Positions 1-11,786 of a stretch of DNA of 64,000 nucleotides are shown in pieces. The first letter of the stretch is position 1. Each line of letters starts with the position of its first letter. Location of the stretch: NCBI GenBank assembly GCA_030435675.1, contig CM059624.1, forward strand, positions 6,844,769 to 6,908,768, read 5' to 3'. A model generated the notes under the pieces. That model made no database searches and was not told the origin of the DNA. It saw only the letters and a program-made list of their open reading frames with translations. Origin of the DNA: Steinernema hermaphroditum (Eukaryota; Nematoda; Chromadorea; Rhabditida; Steinernematidae). Made by a program: the position numbers and the translations under genes.

Positions 1-3000
1 AATAATAGTTATCTTACAATCTTAAAAAAAAGATGCAATAACCCGAAACTCTGTGATCGCAAAACGAGCTCCACCAAGTCACGCTCTACGCGCCAAAGAG
101 CCCCATGATTAGCCCATTTGTTCCCTCTCTCAGCCCCTCACCCTCCACTCGATCGTCGTTCACACATCCACACGTGTCGATCTCTTTCGAAACGGCGATT
201 CCTTCCATATGTTGTGGCGCCGCCGTGTAAAGTTTTGCACTTCGTGACTCCTTCTTCGCGATCCGATCGATTCGTCCTCCACCCGGTCCCGTTCGCCTCC
301 TTCGCCATGCAAATGAGCCCATCGCAAACCTTCTTCGCCCCCTTTCCCTTATCTGCCGTCTTCGATCGTCTTCCGTTTCTCTTTTTCACGCCGATCACTT
401 TCATTTCTTTGTTGTTTGTTGCCCCGAGGGCGCGCGCAAAATGAATCTAGGCCGACCCGTGCCGTTGTATAAATAAACACAGATCGCGTGTGACGGTAGT
501 CGTCGACCTTAGGGAGTAATTATCGAGTCGCCGACGGCCTCCAACTGCCCTAACTGTCAGCTTCTGCAAGACAAAGGGTCGTGATTTGCGTGGGACCGTC
601 GATTGACAGTTATGGAGTTGACTGTAACTGTTTGCCCTCGTGCTAGTTGGAGCTCTGGTAGTGGCGATTCCCGATTTCGCGGATTTTGGAACTTTGGACT
701 CGAAATCGTGTAGGTCACCGGCAAGAGAAAGCGATGCTAAAAGACTTCCTACCGTAATCTCGTATAGTTTTGTGTTTGAACCATTCTCCAACGTAATATT
801 CTGGGAATTTTTCTCGAAAAGGCGTTTCCAAAGGTATCTTGCACTAATAAGGTCTTCTTTGCGTGCTGTAAGGAACATTCCCTCCCAGTTACATGCGCTC
901 TTTTTCACGAAAAACTCCTCGGAATCATCGAAAGTTGTCAGAGATCAAACGATGTAACGGTGTGTGGTGCAGCAACTGGACTAGAAGCGCTCTGCAAGGA
1001 GCGTGCAATCGGACCCAAAAATCGCCGGAGTGCCCATTTGCAACTTTTTCTCCGAGTCGTCCATTGAGCCGCGTGGACAAAGCGCCTTGAAATCGTACAC
1101 CTTCGGCGCGCCGCCTTCCAGAGGACCCCTTCTGTTTAGTTCGTCTTTGCCTCCAGAAGCGCCCCTTTCAAGTCCTAAGTGGTCACTCGCCTCATTAGCG
1201 TCCGTCCTCTAATCTCCATAATCGATGGGGCCATCCTCGGCCCTCGAAGTTTGATTGTTGGGCGTGCGGGTGGCGACTGGCGACGGCTGCGAGATGTCAG
1301 ATCGCGCGGCAATTTGTCCGTTTCTGTTTATATTAGTCCGCATTTGCATAAAGCGCCCGGTTTCCGGCACCCGATGCACGACTAAAAGCGGCTTCTAATT
1401 GCCTTCCGGCTCCCAGATCCGAAGTTACCGGATGCCCTCCGGTGGCCGGGCGATGCACGGGTGCTCGGAACCCAATTTGCCGCTTGTTATCTGCGCCTTT
1501 ATCGCATTATCGCAGCGGACGGTTGGGTTCCGTCGGTTTATTCCTGCGCGCGAGACCGATTCATCACACCTTTCAAGGTCGTTCTTCGGCTTTGCCGCGA
1601 GCGATCGAAGGAAGAAGGCTGTCAGCAGTGCGCCGCTACCCTCGTCGACCTGTTGCAAATCTAAACTCTGTAACGGACTTTTCGCGCACCTGCAAATACC
1701 ATCCATTACGCGCGCTTTTACGTTTCTTTTCTTTGTCGAGTTCCCTGGTCAGGGGTGGGCAAAGGGTGGGCGGATAATGGTCTCGCAAGGAAGTCCCTGA
1801 ATTCACAATGTACTGTGACGGTCGCGCGGGAGCGGAGTTCAAGAGCGTTCATGGTTTTTTTAGTGGGGCATCCCTTCCTCTACCAGATGGTGTGTAAAAA
1901 CAGCCTAAGCACATTGCTCATTTTGGCCTTAATGGGCCATCTTTATCCAAAAGTCATGTCTCCATTACGATGGTCCCGCTGCGATGTCCCTGTGTGAGTG
2001 TAAAATACTGTGGATTTGCAGGCAGTTTACAGTTAAAATGGCCAGCTCACCTCTTTTTTTCCCGGCTGGGGCAGGGATAAAGGGGTTTAGTCAATAGTAC
2101 GTGGTTTGATGAACCATCATGTTGCAAAGCATAAGGGAAAAAAGCGGCTTTTCTACAAAACCGATCCTCTTAGGCCAAAAAAAGCAATGAAACATAGTAA
2201 ATTCGATTCATTATTGTGTAGAGCTAGGCTCTATCGATTAGACCCCCCCCCCTTTACCCTTCCCCGGCCAAGGAAAAAGGGGTTAATTAACTGGTCATTT
2301 CTTGCAAATCTACCGTATTTTCGTGTCATTCAGGGAGATCTTTGCGGGACCACACATACTTCTCCTCAGTGTTTTGTCCCATACCTGTAATGATGATCGC
2401 ATTTTTTTCGCAGCATCTTGTAGAGAAGCTCAATTCACTATGACTTTGACTCCCCCCGTCCCATTTTACTCCGCGCCCGGGAGTACTATGTTTCTTTGTT
2501 TTAGGACCACATGTTTGCGCATCCTTATAATGACGATCACCTGTTTTCTGTGCAGCATCTTGTAGAGGATGAAAATTCACTAGGACTTTGGACCCCCCCG
2601 GCCCGACATGACCCCCACCAGGGGGGGAGGGGTTAGCCTACCTTCTTTGAATAAGCCCACCCCCGCCCAGCACTGTCCCTGGTGTACTGTATTTCTCGGA
2701 AACATCGCCTTTTCGTGTTTCGTTCATTTTTGTGCAGAGTTGAACAACCGGTTTTCTATTTTAAGTTTATAAAAATGAATATTGCAAAATTGACACGGCA
2801 TTTTTGCACTTTTTTGTCTATCCTGTATGCACCGCTGTCTGTCTACTGTCTGTGTCGGGCATAAAGCGCACAATTTAGAACTACTTCCAATATTGTCGAG
2901 AATGGGTGAATTTTTATCTCAAAAATCTTGTCCAGTGGAGTACTCGGAAGTCACATTGTTGCGCTAATTAAGCGGTTCGTGTGAAAGTTCTGGAGAGGAG

Positions 3001-3127
3001 CCTCGTTCTCATCGCTTAATTAAGATGTGTCCTTGGCGGTCAAAAGTCCTTTACTTACCTTCTTTCCGCGTCCGCCTCTTTCTTCCGTTTGCGGCCTTGA
3101 CTCGCGCTAATCCGCTATTTCTTTCAG
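1..3127. other. Gene-poor stretch upstream of the iASPP-like gene
   Basis: I see no reading frame here with convincing protein character. Open frames are short, low in complexity or antisense to one another. The stretch holds C-rich runs near 2240 and 2590 and a degenerate repeat at 2370-2625. The last bases before 3128 are a pyrimidine-rich ATTTCTTTCAG, a splice acceptor touching the next gene's ATG, so part of the stretch may be 5' leader or promoter. Confidence 0.5.
2370..2625. repeat. Degenerate tandem repeat, two units of about 110-150 bp
   Basis: Two adjacent blocks share an order of short matches: a GGACCACA start, TAATGAtGATC, CAGCATCTTGTAGAG, ATTCACTA and GGACTTtGgaCCCCCC. The first runs about 2340-2465 and the second about 2500-2605. 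A weaker third echo follows near 2690-2745. They look like decayed tandem copies of a noncoding element. Confidence 0.5.
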
Positions 3128-6100
3128 ATGGTGGCCGCTTCTCGGAATTCTCCAGCATCGTCGTCCACGCCGCCGAATCGGATCGCCGTTCGGCCTCCGC
3201 AGATCATTTCTTCGAATCCACAGTTGCAGCAGCACTACTACGTCCCTCCGGCACGGTCGACTCCACAGCCCATGCCTTCAGGGCATCCGGTCACCCATCG
3301 GCAGTCGCCGTATGCCTTCCAGCAGCAGCAGCCGCCGCAGAAGCCGCCTCCGCCGAACTACTACCGCTATGAGCCGACGACAAGGTGAGGGATTTGACCC
3401 GAGTTGACTTACACCGTCATTCGCTTTGTCCGCGAGTGGGGATCGTATTTCTGCGCCAATAACACTCCACTTCGCGCGATAAGTTTCTCTTATCACATTT
3501 GACCTTCTTGTTGTGGCGTCCGCTCTCCGTTATTTACGAACTGACCGTACAGATGTCGTTCGCTCTGTGTCCGCCTCGCGCTTGTTTACTCGTTGATCGC
3601 TTTTTGAACGGTGCTAATGAGGCCGGTTGACAGCTCGATCGCCTCGGCTGTAGTCGCAATGTGTTGCGAATTATCCGAAGCTGCCTCCGAACGATTCCGA
3701 TGAATAATTACTGCGCTCAACCATATGTGTTCCTCGGCTAATTATATAACCGCGATGAAGAGATAGATGAGAGGATCGGAAGCAAGGGTTGTTTATTGCG
3801 GTGGCGTGAATCAGTCGAAGGCGTGGGGCTCCTCCTTCAACCGCTGCTGATTCATAACATATGAACCATCCACCACTCAAAGTTCCGATTTTTGTAATAT
3901 CATCGTTTTCTGGTCCCCTTTGCGGCTGGTGTCGCTTTGAGCCTCGTGCATTTCTCAATAAAGTGCCCCTTGTGTGCTCTTCCGGACCCATAAAAGTTCA
4001 AGTTATAATTTATTCATTTGCAGCTACAATAAACTAGTGGATTTGGCCGAACAGCAACGCCGGGAGATGGAGTCGAATCGACGGGAGATCGAACAAAAAG
4101 AGCGTTATCTGCGTCAGAATTCGCACAGCAACGAACAAGTCGTGCGTGAGAAACTCCGCAACACCAGGAGCGATGTGGCCCGTGATGAACGCGAATTGGC
4201 TCAGCTGACTCACATCAGGCGCGAAACACAGCGTCTCCAGGGCTCGAACTACGAGAAGCTCCGTCAAAAGGAGAATTTAGAGAAGACCGTGGCGCAGGAG
4301 AAGTCAAATCTTCGAGATGCCGTGGCAAAGTGTGATGTTCTGAAACAACAAGCTGATTTGCTATACAGAAGGCGCGCTGCAGCTGCGAACGCCGCCATTG
4401 CTCAACAGCGAATGATCAACACAACTGCGATCGGAACGTCGGATTCACCGAACTTCGCCTCTGGAAGTCTTCAGCGTTCCCAGGTGACGTCCGTTGATCG
4501 ACCTAAGGCATCAATCGAGCCTTTTCATGTAAATAATTTTTGTGAAGAAACTTGTGTTTACTAAGGCTATTTCAGATTCAGAAGCCAAGCACCGACAGGT
4601 CCTCTCCCAACGAAGTCATCGGACTGGATCAGGTCGATTGCAAGAAGGTCGTCGAGAAATTTGCACCTCCTCCAGCGATGGTGACCTTCCGTAAACATCA
4701 GGAAAACTATGGACTGGGGAAGTATGACTGTGCACCATCGACGTCCTCCTCGAACATGGTCAGCAGCGGAGTGGGAACAATAAACAGCAAGAACGTAACC
4801 ATGAGAGGACGCTCCAATCACCTGAGCCTTCTATTGGATAGGGGCTTGAATAACGAGCAGAAGTCATCTGAGTCATTGGACGCCCCTGGAAGTCGTCTCT
4901 CTATTGGTAAAACCGATCTTCTCTCTCTTCGAGGAGATACTTTGAAGGCCGCGAAACGACGATCTTGGGCCCAAACGGACAGCAGCACAGAGATGGAGAA
5001 CATTCGGCGGTTTTTGTTTGAAGAGCAGAAGAAGGGAAAGTCGCACATCACCTTCGACGATATCGGAAAGCCACCGATGGCGACAGCAGAAGTCGGAACA
5101 GAAGACCACGCCATCCACAAAGTGACTTTCCGCGCCGGACAGCACGCGCCACAAAGGCCAGCACCTCTCGTGGAGCCCGAATGCATGGACATGCCACCTC
5201 CACCGAAAGTCGATGGAGAGGCGACGATTCTAGAAACTGGAGTGCTAATTTCCGAGAGTCCTGACTTCATCGCCGACGATGACAGCGAGCAGCGTCTCAG
5301 TGCCACAAGCACTGAAGACAGTGTTGCTGATGAGGAAGAAGAACGCTTGCTTGATGACAGTCTCCCTAAGGTAGGCACATAATTTTGAAGACATATAGAG
5401 CGACAGTAGCTATTTATTGTGTGATAGTTTATTCCTGCAGTTGAGGAACCCGCCAATCTCAAATTAGGTGAGGCTCGGTTCCTCGCTCGCTTTTGGCGAT
5501 TTGAGGTCTTCCTCATTAAACAAAACGCGTGCAAACAACGGCTAGATCTACTTCTGAAAAAAAGAAGGTTTTGTTTCTAATATTTTTGACAAAATAGTGA
5601 TATTTTTCTGACTTGCAACTGTAATTGCATGATTTAGGTTGACGAGGAGACCATGAAACTCATCAAGCCCACGCCGGCAAAAGGCATCCTTCGACCACTT
5701 GGACTGAAGAAACCTCGCCGAAACATCTTCTTCGAGCCGTTCACTCTGCTTCTCGACGCCGCGCTAGAAGGTCACATGGATACAGTGCGCGAGAACGCGG
5801 AAAAAGTGGAAAGCGTGTCTATGGCAAACGCCGAGGGAATCACCGCCATGCACAACGCCATCTGTGCGGGCCACTACGAGATCGTTAAGTTCCTCATAGA
5901 GCAGGACGCATACGTCAATGCACCGGTGGGTACAGTAACCGCGTCCTATACTAAGTTTCTGCTTCCAGGATGCCGACGGCTGGACTCCTCTGCACTGTGC
6001 CGCCTCCTGCAACTACTATGCGATGGTCAAAATCCTAATCGAGAACGGAGCATGCGTGTACGCCACCACCATCAGTGACTTCAAAACTCCTCAGCAGATG

Positions 6101-6536
6101 TGTGAAATCGAGGAAGATGGCTACGATGTCTGCATGGGCTACCTCGAGGCGGTGATAACATCGATGGGAGTTGCAAATGATGGAAAGGTGGTCGTCGTTT
6201 CATGTACTCCCTACTGACTTGTTGGCTTTGCAGGTTTATGCAGCTTATGATTACGATGCAGAGCAGGAAGACGAACTCTCGTTCGTGGCCGGAGACGTTC
6301 TTCGCGTACTTCGACGCGACAAGAGCGATCCCATGTGGTGGGAGTGCGAGCACACCGAAACGCAAAACACAGGACTGGTCCCCTGCAACTACCTCAGCCT
6401 ATACCCCAGCCGTATGCAGAAGACCCGGCTCGGTTTCCAGCACTTTGAGCTCGTCTCAGCAACGCCTTCCCCGGTCGCCAACGGAGTTAGAATCGGAGCT
6501 GCCCTCCCAACTCTCGCCGCACTTACCATATCATGA
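3128..6536 (+). CDS. ape-1: iASPP/ASPP-family p53 regulator (APE-1-like): ankyrin repeats and SH3
   Basis: Six exons with consistent phases: 3128-3384, 4024-4528, 4576-5370, 5638-5925, 5969-6187, 6234-6536, giving about 788 aa. The N-terminus (to about residue 85) is Pro/Gln-rich. Exon 2 encodes a charged coiled coil with many Glu, Arg and Gln heptads. Exon 3 is long, Ser-rich and probably disordered. Exons 4-5 hold ankyrin repeats (LLDAALEGHMDTVRENAE, then DGWTPLHCAASCNYYAMVKI). Exon 6 is an SH3 domain beginning VYAAYDYDAEQEDELSF with the VPCNYLSLYP end. Ankyrin plus C-terminal SH3 in this order is the ASPP signature; in worms the family member APE-1 binds and inhibits the p53 homologue CEP-1. 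The start is the ATG directly after a TTTCAG acceptor, suggesting trans-splicing or a leader intron. The symbol rests on architecture only. Confidence 0.85.
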
Positions 6537-6839
6537 TGGACTCCATCTCTCATATCTGCTCAAGTGTTGCATTTGTCCCAGTTCTTGCCATTTGCATAAT
6601 TTATTAATTGATGAACAGAGTTTAGGCATATCTCTATTGATTATGTATGATACGTTAGTTGTCATGTATGACACTGTATTTGCTATGTTTCGCGATTCTC
6701 TAATTCCCTAATATATGACTTGTTTCATAAATCCCTCGGTAATGAGACGGATGAGCAACGTTTCTCATATTATGTATTTGTCACAGTTTTCGAGATATAG
6801 GGTTGGCTTCGCAGGTTTTTTCGAAAAGATCATCCGTGA

Positions 6840-7345
6840 AGAGCAATTCTGTGACCTCCACCAATGATTTCTTCGCTGTTGAGCGCCCCGCGATGTAGCA
6901 TCTTGCGAGTGTACACGGCGAATCCGATCCTATACCACGAAAAGCGCTTGGAAGACTTCTTTTCTTTTAGTGTACCCTGTACAGTTAGGAGTTATAAGTC
7001 GCATAACGACGCGGAAGAGAGTCAGAGGCCAGAAACACTGGCTGGGGAGCCTGTTCCGTAGAGCGGCCTGATTCGGCCCGAGCAGCTCCACAACTATGAA
7101 GGGACGGCCCTTCTCCGAGTTCCCCGAGGCAAAGACAAGTAGAAAGTGCCATTGCCCGCACACCTCCGCGAGGACTTTCCGCTCGCTGACCAGACGCCAA
7201 GGGTCATGCTCCGACTGCTCGCCAAAGACGTCCTCCACCTTGATGGCCACACTCGTGTTTCCTCCGCTGCATAGACGGATCCCCCCGAGAGGAGAGGATA
7301 ACAATCTGTGGAAGCCAGTGAAATATACCTCGTCAGGTGCAGCAC
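6840..7345 (-). pseudogene. CK1/TTBK-type protein kinase relic, frameshifted
   Basis: Minus-strand translation shows a kinase N-lobe split between two frames. One gives LLSGGSVYAAEE (glycine loop), the next gives TSVAIKVED (the VAIK lysine), then LVSERKVLAEV and RPFIVVELLGPNQAALRNR, which matches the hinge of CK1-family kinases. Moving between the frames needs a one-base change near 7245. A further piece at about 6850-6910 reads MLHRGALNSEEIIG where HRDxKPxN would be expected. No start, no complete exon series and no C-lobe are visible. I call it a decayed CK1-type gene; a sequencing error at the frameshift cannot be excluded. Confidence 0.4.
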
Positions 7346-7452
7346 GAACAGCGTATAACAATTTAATTAGTCACACAACAATACATTACTCACAAGATTA
7401 CTAATAACAATAAATATCAGCTTAATACAAAAAAATCTGGACCAATGTCCAC

Positions 7453-8972
7453 CTATGTCATCCCAACGAATCGCTGGCGGGCCTCGAAATCATCGAACTG
7501 GCGCACGATATTAAGTAGTTCATCGAACGTCGGGTCCATTCGAATGTATTGGAAGGCGCGAAACAGTGCGCTCCGGTCTTCGATGCTTTCCGAACCAAGG
7601 GAGAACTGTTGGGGTCGATCTTCCTGAAACAAACAGATGATTAGCAAGCTTTCTGGGACATAACTACCAAAATGCTGAGCCTGGGAGCTCTAAAGGTGCT
7701 TGTGCCTGATCCAGGAGTAGGTGTGGGTTCCCGTGCAGCTGGAAACTGCATTCCAGGTCCTTTCCAGGTTCGTCGGTGCTCCTCGCGTCGTTCCTATATC
7801 ACTAGCACATATTAAAATCCCCGCATCCTGCAAACCTTCAGAGTTTTAGCTGCACAAGTAGCAGGCTTCTCTACGATCTTGATGACTTCAAGTTCCTGCG
7901 GCTCTCGCTTTTCTTGAGCTGAACTGCGCCGATTGGTGGGTAGATCCTGTGAAGGCTGGCTTCCGCTTGAAGAACTAAACAGCGATGAACGCTGCGTGGG
8001 GGTGCTTCGAGTAGGCTCGCTTTCCACGAAAGAGTCCTGTGAGCTGTGAAGAATTGATCTGCGACGATCATTGGGAAAATCCTGCGAGGGTTGGCTTCCA
8101 CTTGAAGAACTGAATAGAGATTGCTGTGTAGAACTGAACCGAGCGGCTGCATTTTCTGCAAACGAATCGGGTGTACTTGTCCAAGTTGAAGTTCTTGATG
8201 CCATAGGAGTTTGCGAAGAGGGGCGTCCAAAACGAGGACTTCGTCTTGGGGATGAGTGATGTCGCGACGACGGCTAAAAGGGGGAACTTCAGTCGTGATG
8301 CTTCAATGTATGTTCGACAAACCTCATCTGAAATGGTAACAAACCGCGAAGCTACGTCGCAGAACAAGCAGTGTTCAACAACAGTGGCAAAGCGAATGCG
8401 GAACGCTCGTTGGGACTAAAATGTTCATCACTCAGAATATGGACGAAACAAGCAGCGCTCACGTCGTTCGTGCACGCGAACACGAGTCGGCGATCACGAG
8501 ATTTCACTGAAACTGTGTCGGCTACCAAAGCCACTTCTTCGAGAGTGGTTTGCCGATGAAGAAGGCGCAGGATCCCTCGCGACAAAGAAATCTTCGCTTC
8601 CAGGTGACGGCCATTCTTCGCGGCACTCTCGTCAATCTAGAAGAAATTGACAGTGAGCAGCGAACACAGATATGATCTCACCGAGTGAGCCCGCTTTCCA
8701 CTGACAAGTCGGGTGTATTTGTCCAAGTTGAACGTCTTGATGTCGTCGGAGTTGTCAACGAAGCGTGGACTCCGATACGACGCCATTTCCTGGCGATGGA
8801 CGAGCTTCGCGAAGACCTCGCCTCGCGGCTGTTGCGAAGGAGCGCGAGGGACATGCTCCTCCCTCGCCCGTCTAGACAGGATGTTCGCTTCGAGAATCAG
8901 TCCGTTCGTGCACCCTTCTGGACTCCACAGTCTGGAGTCAAAGTAGAAAGAAGCGTCTACTCGATGAGACAT
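7453..8972 (-). CDS. Rad9-like checkpoint clamp subunit (HPR-9-like), tentative
   Basis: Six exons, every intron in phase 0: 8972-8682, 8636-8463, 8415-8140, 8081-7836, 7793-7668, 7623-7453; about 427 aa, near the usual Rad9 size. The region starting HLEAKISLSRGILRLLHR, followed by TTLEEVALVADTVSV and RRLVFACTND, matches Rad9 in spacing and pattern (the segment around human residues 65-165) as I remember that family. A Ser/Thr/Gln-rich tail follows, like the phosphorylated Rad9 tail, here with a repeated LFSSSSGSQPSQD block. Rad9 forms the 9-1-1 clamp that loads at DNA damage. Oddities: the N-terminal 50-60 residues typical of Rad9 are not seen upstream of the ATG at 8972, and a FNLDKYTR exon end occurs twice (see repeat). 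Family assignment is from pattern only; it could be another nematode protein. Confidence 0.45.
8140..8775 (-). repeat. Duplicated exon segment inside the Rad9-like gene
   Basis: The segments at about 8140-8230 and 8682-8775 are similar. Both encode an IK(N/T)FNLDKYTR(F/L)V stretch and both end at a phase-0 donor after a Ser codon (TCG|gt). The upstream copy reads DDIKTFNLDKYTRLVSGKR and the downstream one GIKNFNLDKYTRFVCRKC. This looks like a local duplication that placed a second copy of the segment nearer the N-terminus. Confidence 0.7.
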
Positions 8973-9337
8973 CTCTGTCTACAATGCTCTTCATTGCAAG
9001 TAATGCCGACGCAGTGTTTCTTCTTCGAGGAGGTTGGACTACTGTAGTCCGGGAACAAACTATCAAAGGACAATCACATCGCCGTTAGAAACGTCTTCTG
9101 AATACTAATTCGCTTATCCAATTTCGGTTATTCGGTCGCTCTTCCCACGATGCTTACGCCATGTAAACGACCTCGTAAATTTGAACTATCTAATAGAGAA
9201 TCGCGCCTGAAACGTGAACGTGGGGCGGAGATAAACATCTGACTTGCAATAACTATGTGAAAAGCGTCCCAATCAGCGCACGACCCTGACCCGAGGCGCT
9301 CTCCTTTGGAAGAGTCCCTCAGGCGCATTCATTCCCG

Positions 9338-11417
9338 ATGACACCGCCGAATCCGACCATCACCAATATCCTCGTTCTGGCGACCGTCGTCGGAGTGGTC
9401 ACCCTCACCGTCAACACCGTCTTCCTCCCGATTCTCTGGAACGAAATCACGTCGACGTGGAATGAGTTCGACAGTGAAATACGCGACATAAAGGTTTGAA
9501 GGTTACGGTAGAGGTACGGTAGTGTCCTTCTGCAGGATATGTGCGAAAGCTTGTGGAGCGACATTGCGAGGATGTCGGTGAAACCGACGAGGGAGAGGAG
9601 GGAGTCCGTCAGGAGGAATCTGGAGGACATCGAGGAGACAAGGCCGCAGGTGGAGTCTTCGGGGGTTACTGTAGGGATACGATGTCTTTTGAGGGAGAGG
9701 AGGAGGACTCGAGCGCCGACCAAGAGGACGAAGGCCAGGAGCCGGCAGATGAGTACCAATCGGTGGTGAGAAGAGCTCCCCTCAGGGAACTCTCGATGGC
9801 CGAGGAGGCAGAAGACATCTCGACGGTGCCTCGATGTGGTGAGTAGAAGACTCCCGAAGGGAATCGGACGACTCTTGTAGAGTGCAAGCCGGACGCGTGT
9901 CCGAAGGGCCCTACGGGGCCGAAAGGCTTTCCCGGGGAACCGGGAATCCCCGGCGAGGCGGGACCTGCCGGGATTCCAGGGAAAGACGCCGCGGTGTGGG
10001 CCGCCATCCTCGGAGATCCAAAGCATTGTACGAGGTGCCCGGCCGGCCCAGAAGGTCCTCCGGGTCTTCCGGGACCGACAGGAATGCGCGGAATGCGCGG
10101 GTCCGAAGGAAAGCCAGGGTGTTTCGGCAGGAACGGAGAACCCGGGCATCCAGGGGAGATGGGAGAACCGGGGCCGATAGGACCACCCGGACAAGCAGGC
10201 GCGCCAGGACCTGTAGGACAGCCCGCACGGGTGGGAACCCCTGGCAAAGGGCTGAAGGGACCTCCAGGAGCTCGAGGAAGACCGGGTGCTGCCGGAGACC
10301 GTGGAGATCCTGGGCGGGCTGGCTTGCCGGGTGCGCCTGGCCCAAAGGGTCGACCTGGAAGTAAGGGAACTCCTGGAGTGGAGGGAGAGGCCGGATTCGC
10401 TGGACTCATTGGAAGAAGAGGATCCGATGGGGAGGTTAGCTTCGTAGATTCAGTCCTCCGCTTCTCAAGGCGCCCTTTAGTACTGTACTTGCCCGAAAGT
10501 CGTCACAGTGAGTCCTCCTTCGACGGCACCGCAGCCCCCTGCGCCAGTGCCTCCAAAGGAAACTCTGGTTCCCTTCAGGAATTCGGGGGCTTTTCCTGTC
10601 CCGAAACCAATAAAGTCATCGTCCCGCGGTAGGAATCCATCGGGAACCGCCGTGGACACCTCTTATGACGAGCCAACGACGGTTGGCGTCGATCCTTCGG
10701 GCTACGAAGTCGACGACAAGATGATAGAACACGTCGCGAATCTGATGGAAGAGCACGACAACGCCGTCATGGTGGGCATGACGAGCAGGGAAGGTGACCT
10801 GAAAGGAGTTCAGGAGATGCGGAGGATCAGACCCACTGCCTCGAAGGTCGAAGTGACCGCCGCAGTGATGCCCACATCCCCACCGGCCTTCGTTCCGCCT
10901 CAGCGCCACGAGGAATCGGCCTTGAAGGACGGCTACGAAGTAGGCGGACGAGCCAAGTCCTTTCTCATCGATCTCTGCAGATCTACACAGGGTTGCGAGA
11001 GGAGAAGCACTCTCCATCGAAGGAGGTCATCGTCGAGGAAGACAAGCTTCCTCTATCGACGCCGAAGTCGACGATCGGGATCTTCCGGACGGTTCAGCCG
11101 AAAAGTGGCCAAAACCAGCCGGTGCCCGTGGAGCAGGCCGAAGGTGAGTCCTCGAGGAGACGTCACAAACGCTGTCTTCAGAAGCCGCGATCCCGAAGGC
11201 CGTCTTCCGGAAGTCGTTCAGGAAGATAGGCCGAAGTCACCATCGCTCGACGCTCGACGTCGCCTCGACACGGGCGACGTCGCCGCTTCCCGCCTTCGTC
11301 CCCATCCGCACGCCTAACATCGGCCCCGTCCGCGCCTTCAATGCCAAGACGGCCTTCATGAAGCCGATGCGCTCCAACGGAGAGATCCCGGCCGACATCT
11401 TTAGCGTCCACAACTGA
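9338..11417 (+). CDS. Nematode cuticle-type collagen with acidic linker and long C-terminal tail
   Basis: Seven exons: 9338-9493, 9536-9649, 9694-9838, 9881-10434, 10481-10939, 10981-11143, 11182-11417; about 608 aa. Exon 1 encodes a hydrophobic segment ([20 protein letters not shown]), the membrane anchor/signal region of cuticle collagens. Exon 3 is acidic. Exon 4 holds two Gly-X-Y blocks separated by about 18 residues with a CTRC pair, and a Cys-rich entry (CKPDACPKG). Exon 5 opens with YCTCP, the cysteine box normally near the end of cuticle collagens. About 280 non-collagenous residues then follow in exons 5-7, unlike the short tail usual for this family. Introns are 38-46 nt. Collagens of this type are secreted into the extracellular cuticle. 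Confidence 0.85.
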
Positions 11418-11452
11418 GTCCAGAAGGCATATGAGACGGTGACAGGGTAGAA

Positions 11453-11786
11453 ATGTTTGTAAATCCGAAACAGAGAAGAGTTATACGTACTAGAGTCTAT
11501 GCGATCAATCTATATTTTGTTTTGTTTTCACTTTGTTCAATAAATGGAGCAGCGGATGAGCCGCGATTCACGCCTAATTGGACATGTAAAGTCGAATCAT
11601 TTATTGATGATTTGTGCATAAATCATTCGAATGGTCGAGTGAAATGCCTATGCTACACACCTGGAGAACCAGCGAGGAAATGTTTCGTATGGTTTAGTGC
11701 AATAATGCTCACAGAAATCGCGATAGGACCGCTAGAAGCATCCATCTTGAGGAACACTTCCTACATCACACACAACGAGATCGACG
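11453..11786 (+). CDS. Possible small secreted Cys-rich protein, 5' exon
   Basis: Not recognised. The frame from the ATG at 11453 gives a hydrophobic segment (YAINLYFVLFSLCSINGA) suited to a signal peptide, followed by a Cys-rich stretch (WTCKVESFIDDLC, then VKCLCYTPG) and an N-glycosylation motif (NTS). The frame stays open to 12289, but the protein character fades after about 11786, where GAC|gtatgtac could be a splice donor; no partner exon is evident. It starts 36 nt past the collagen stop on the same strand. Confidence 0.35.

Noticed and set aside
9666..10409. Long minus-strand Pro/Gly-rich frame opposite the collagen
   Set aside because: It is the antisense shadow of the Gly-X-Y repeat, which yields a long Pro-rich frame automatically.
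11688..11715. A 28-nt intron (gtatgg to ctcacag) in the secreted Cys-rich exon
   Set aside because: Removing it brings a stop codon almost at once, while leaving it in keeps the frame open.
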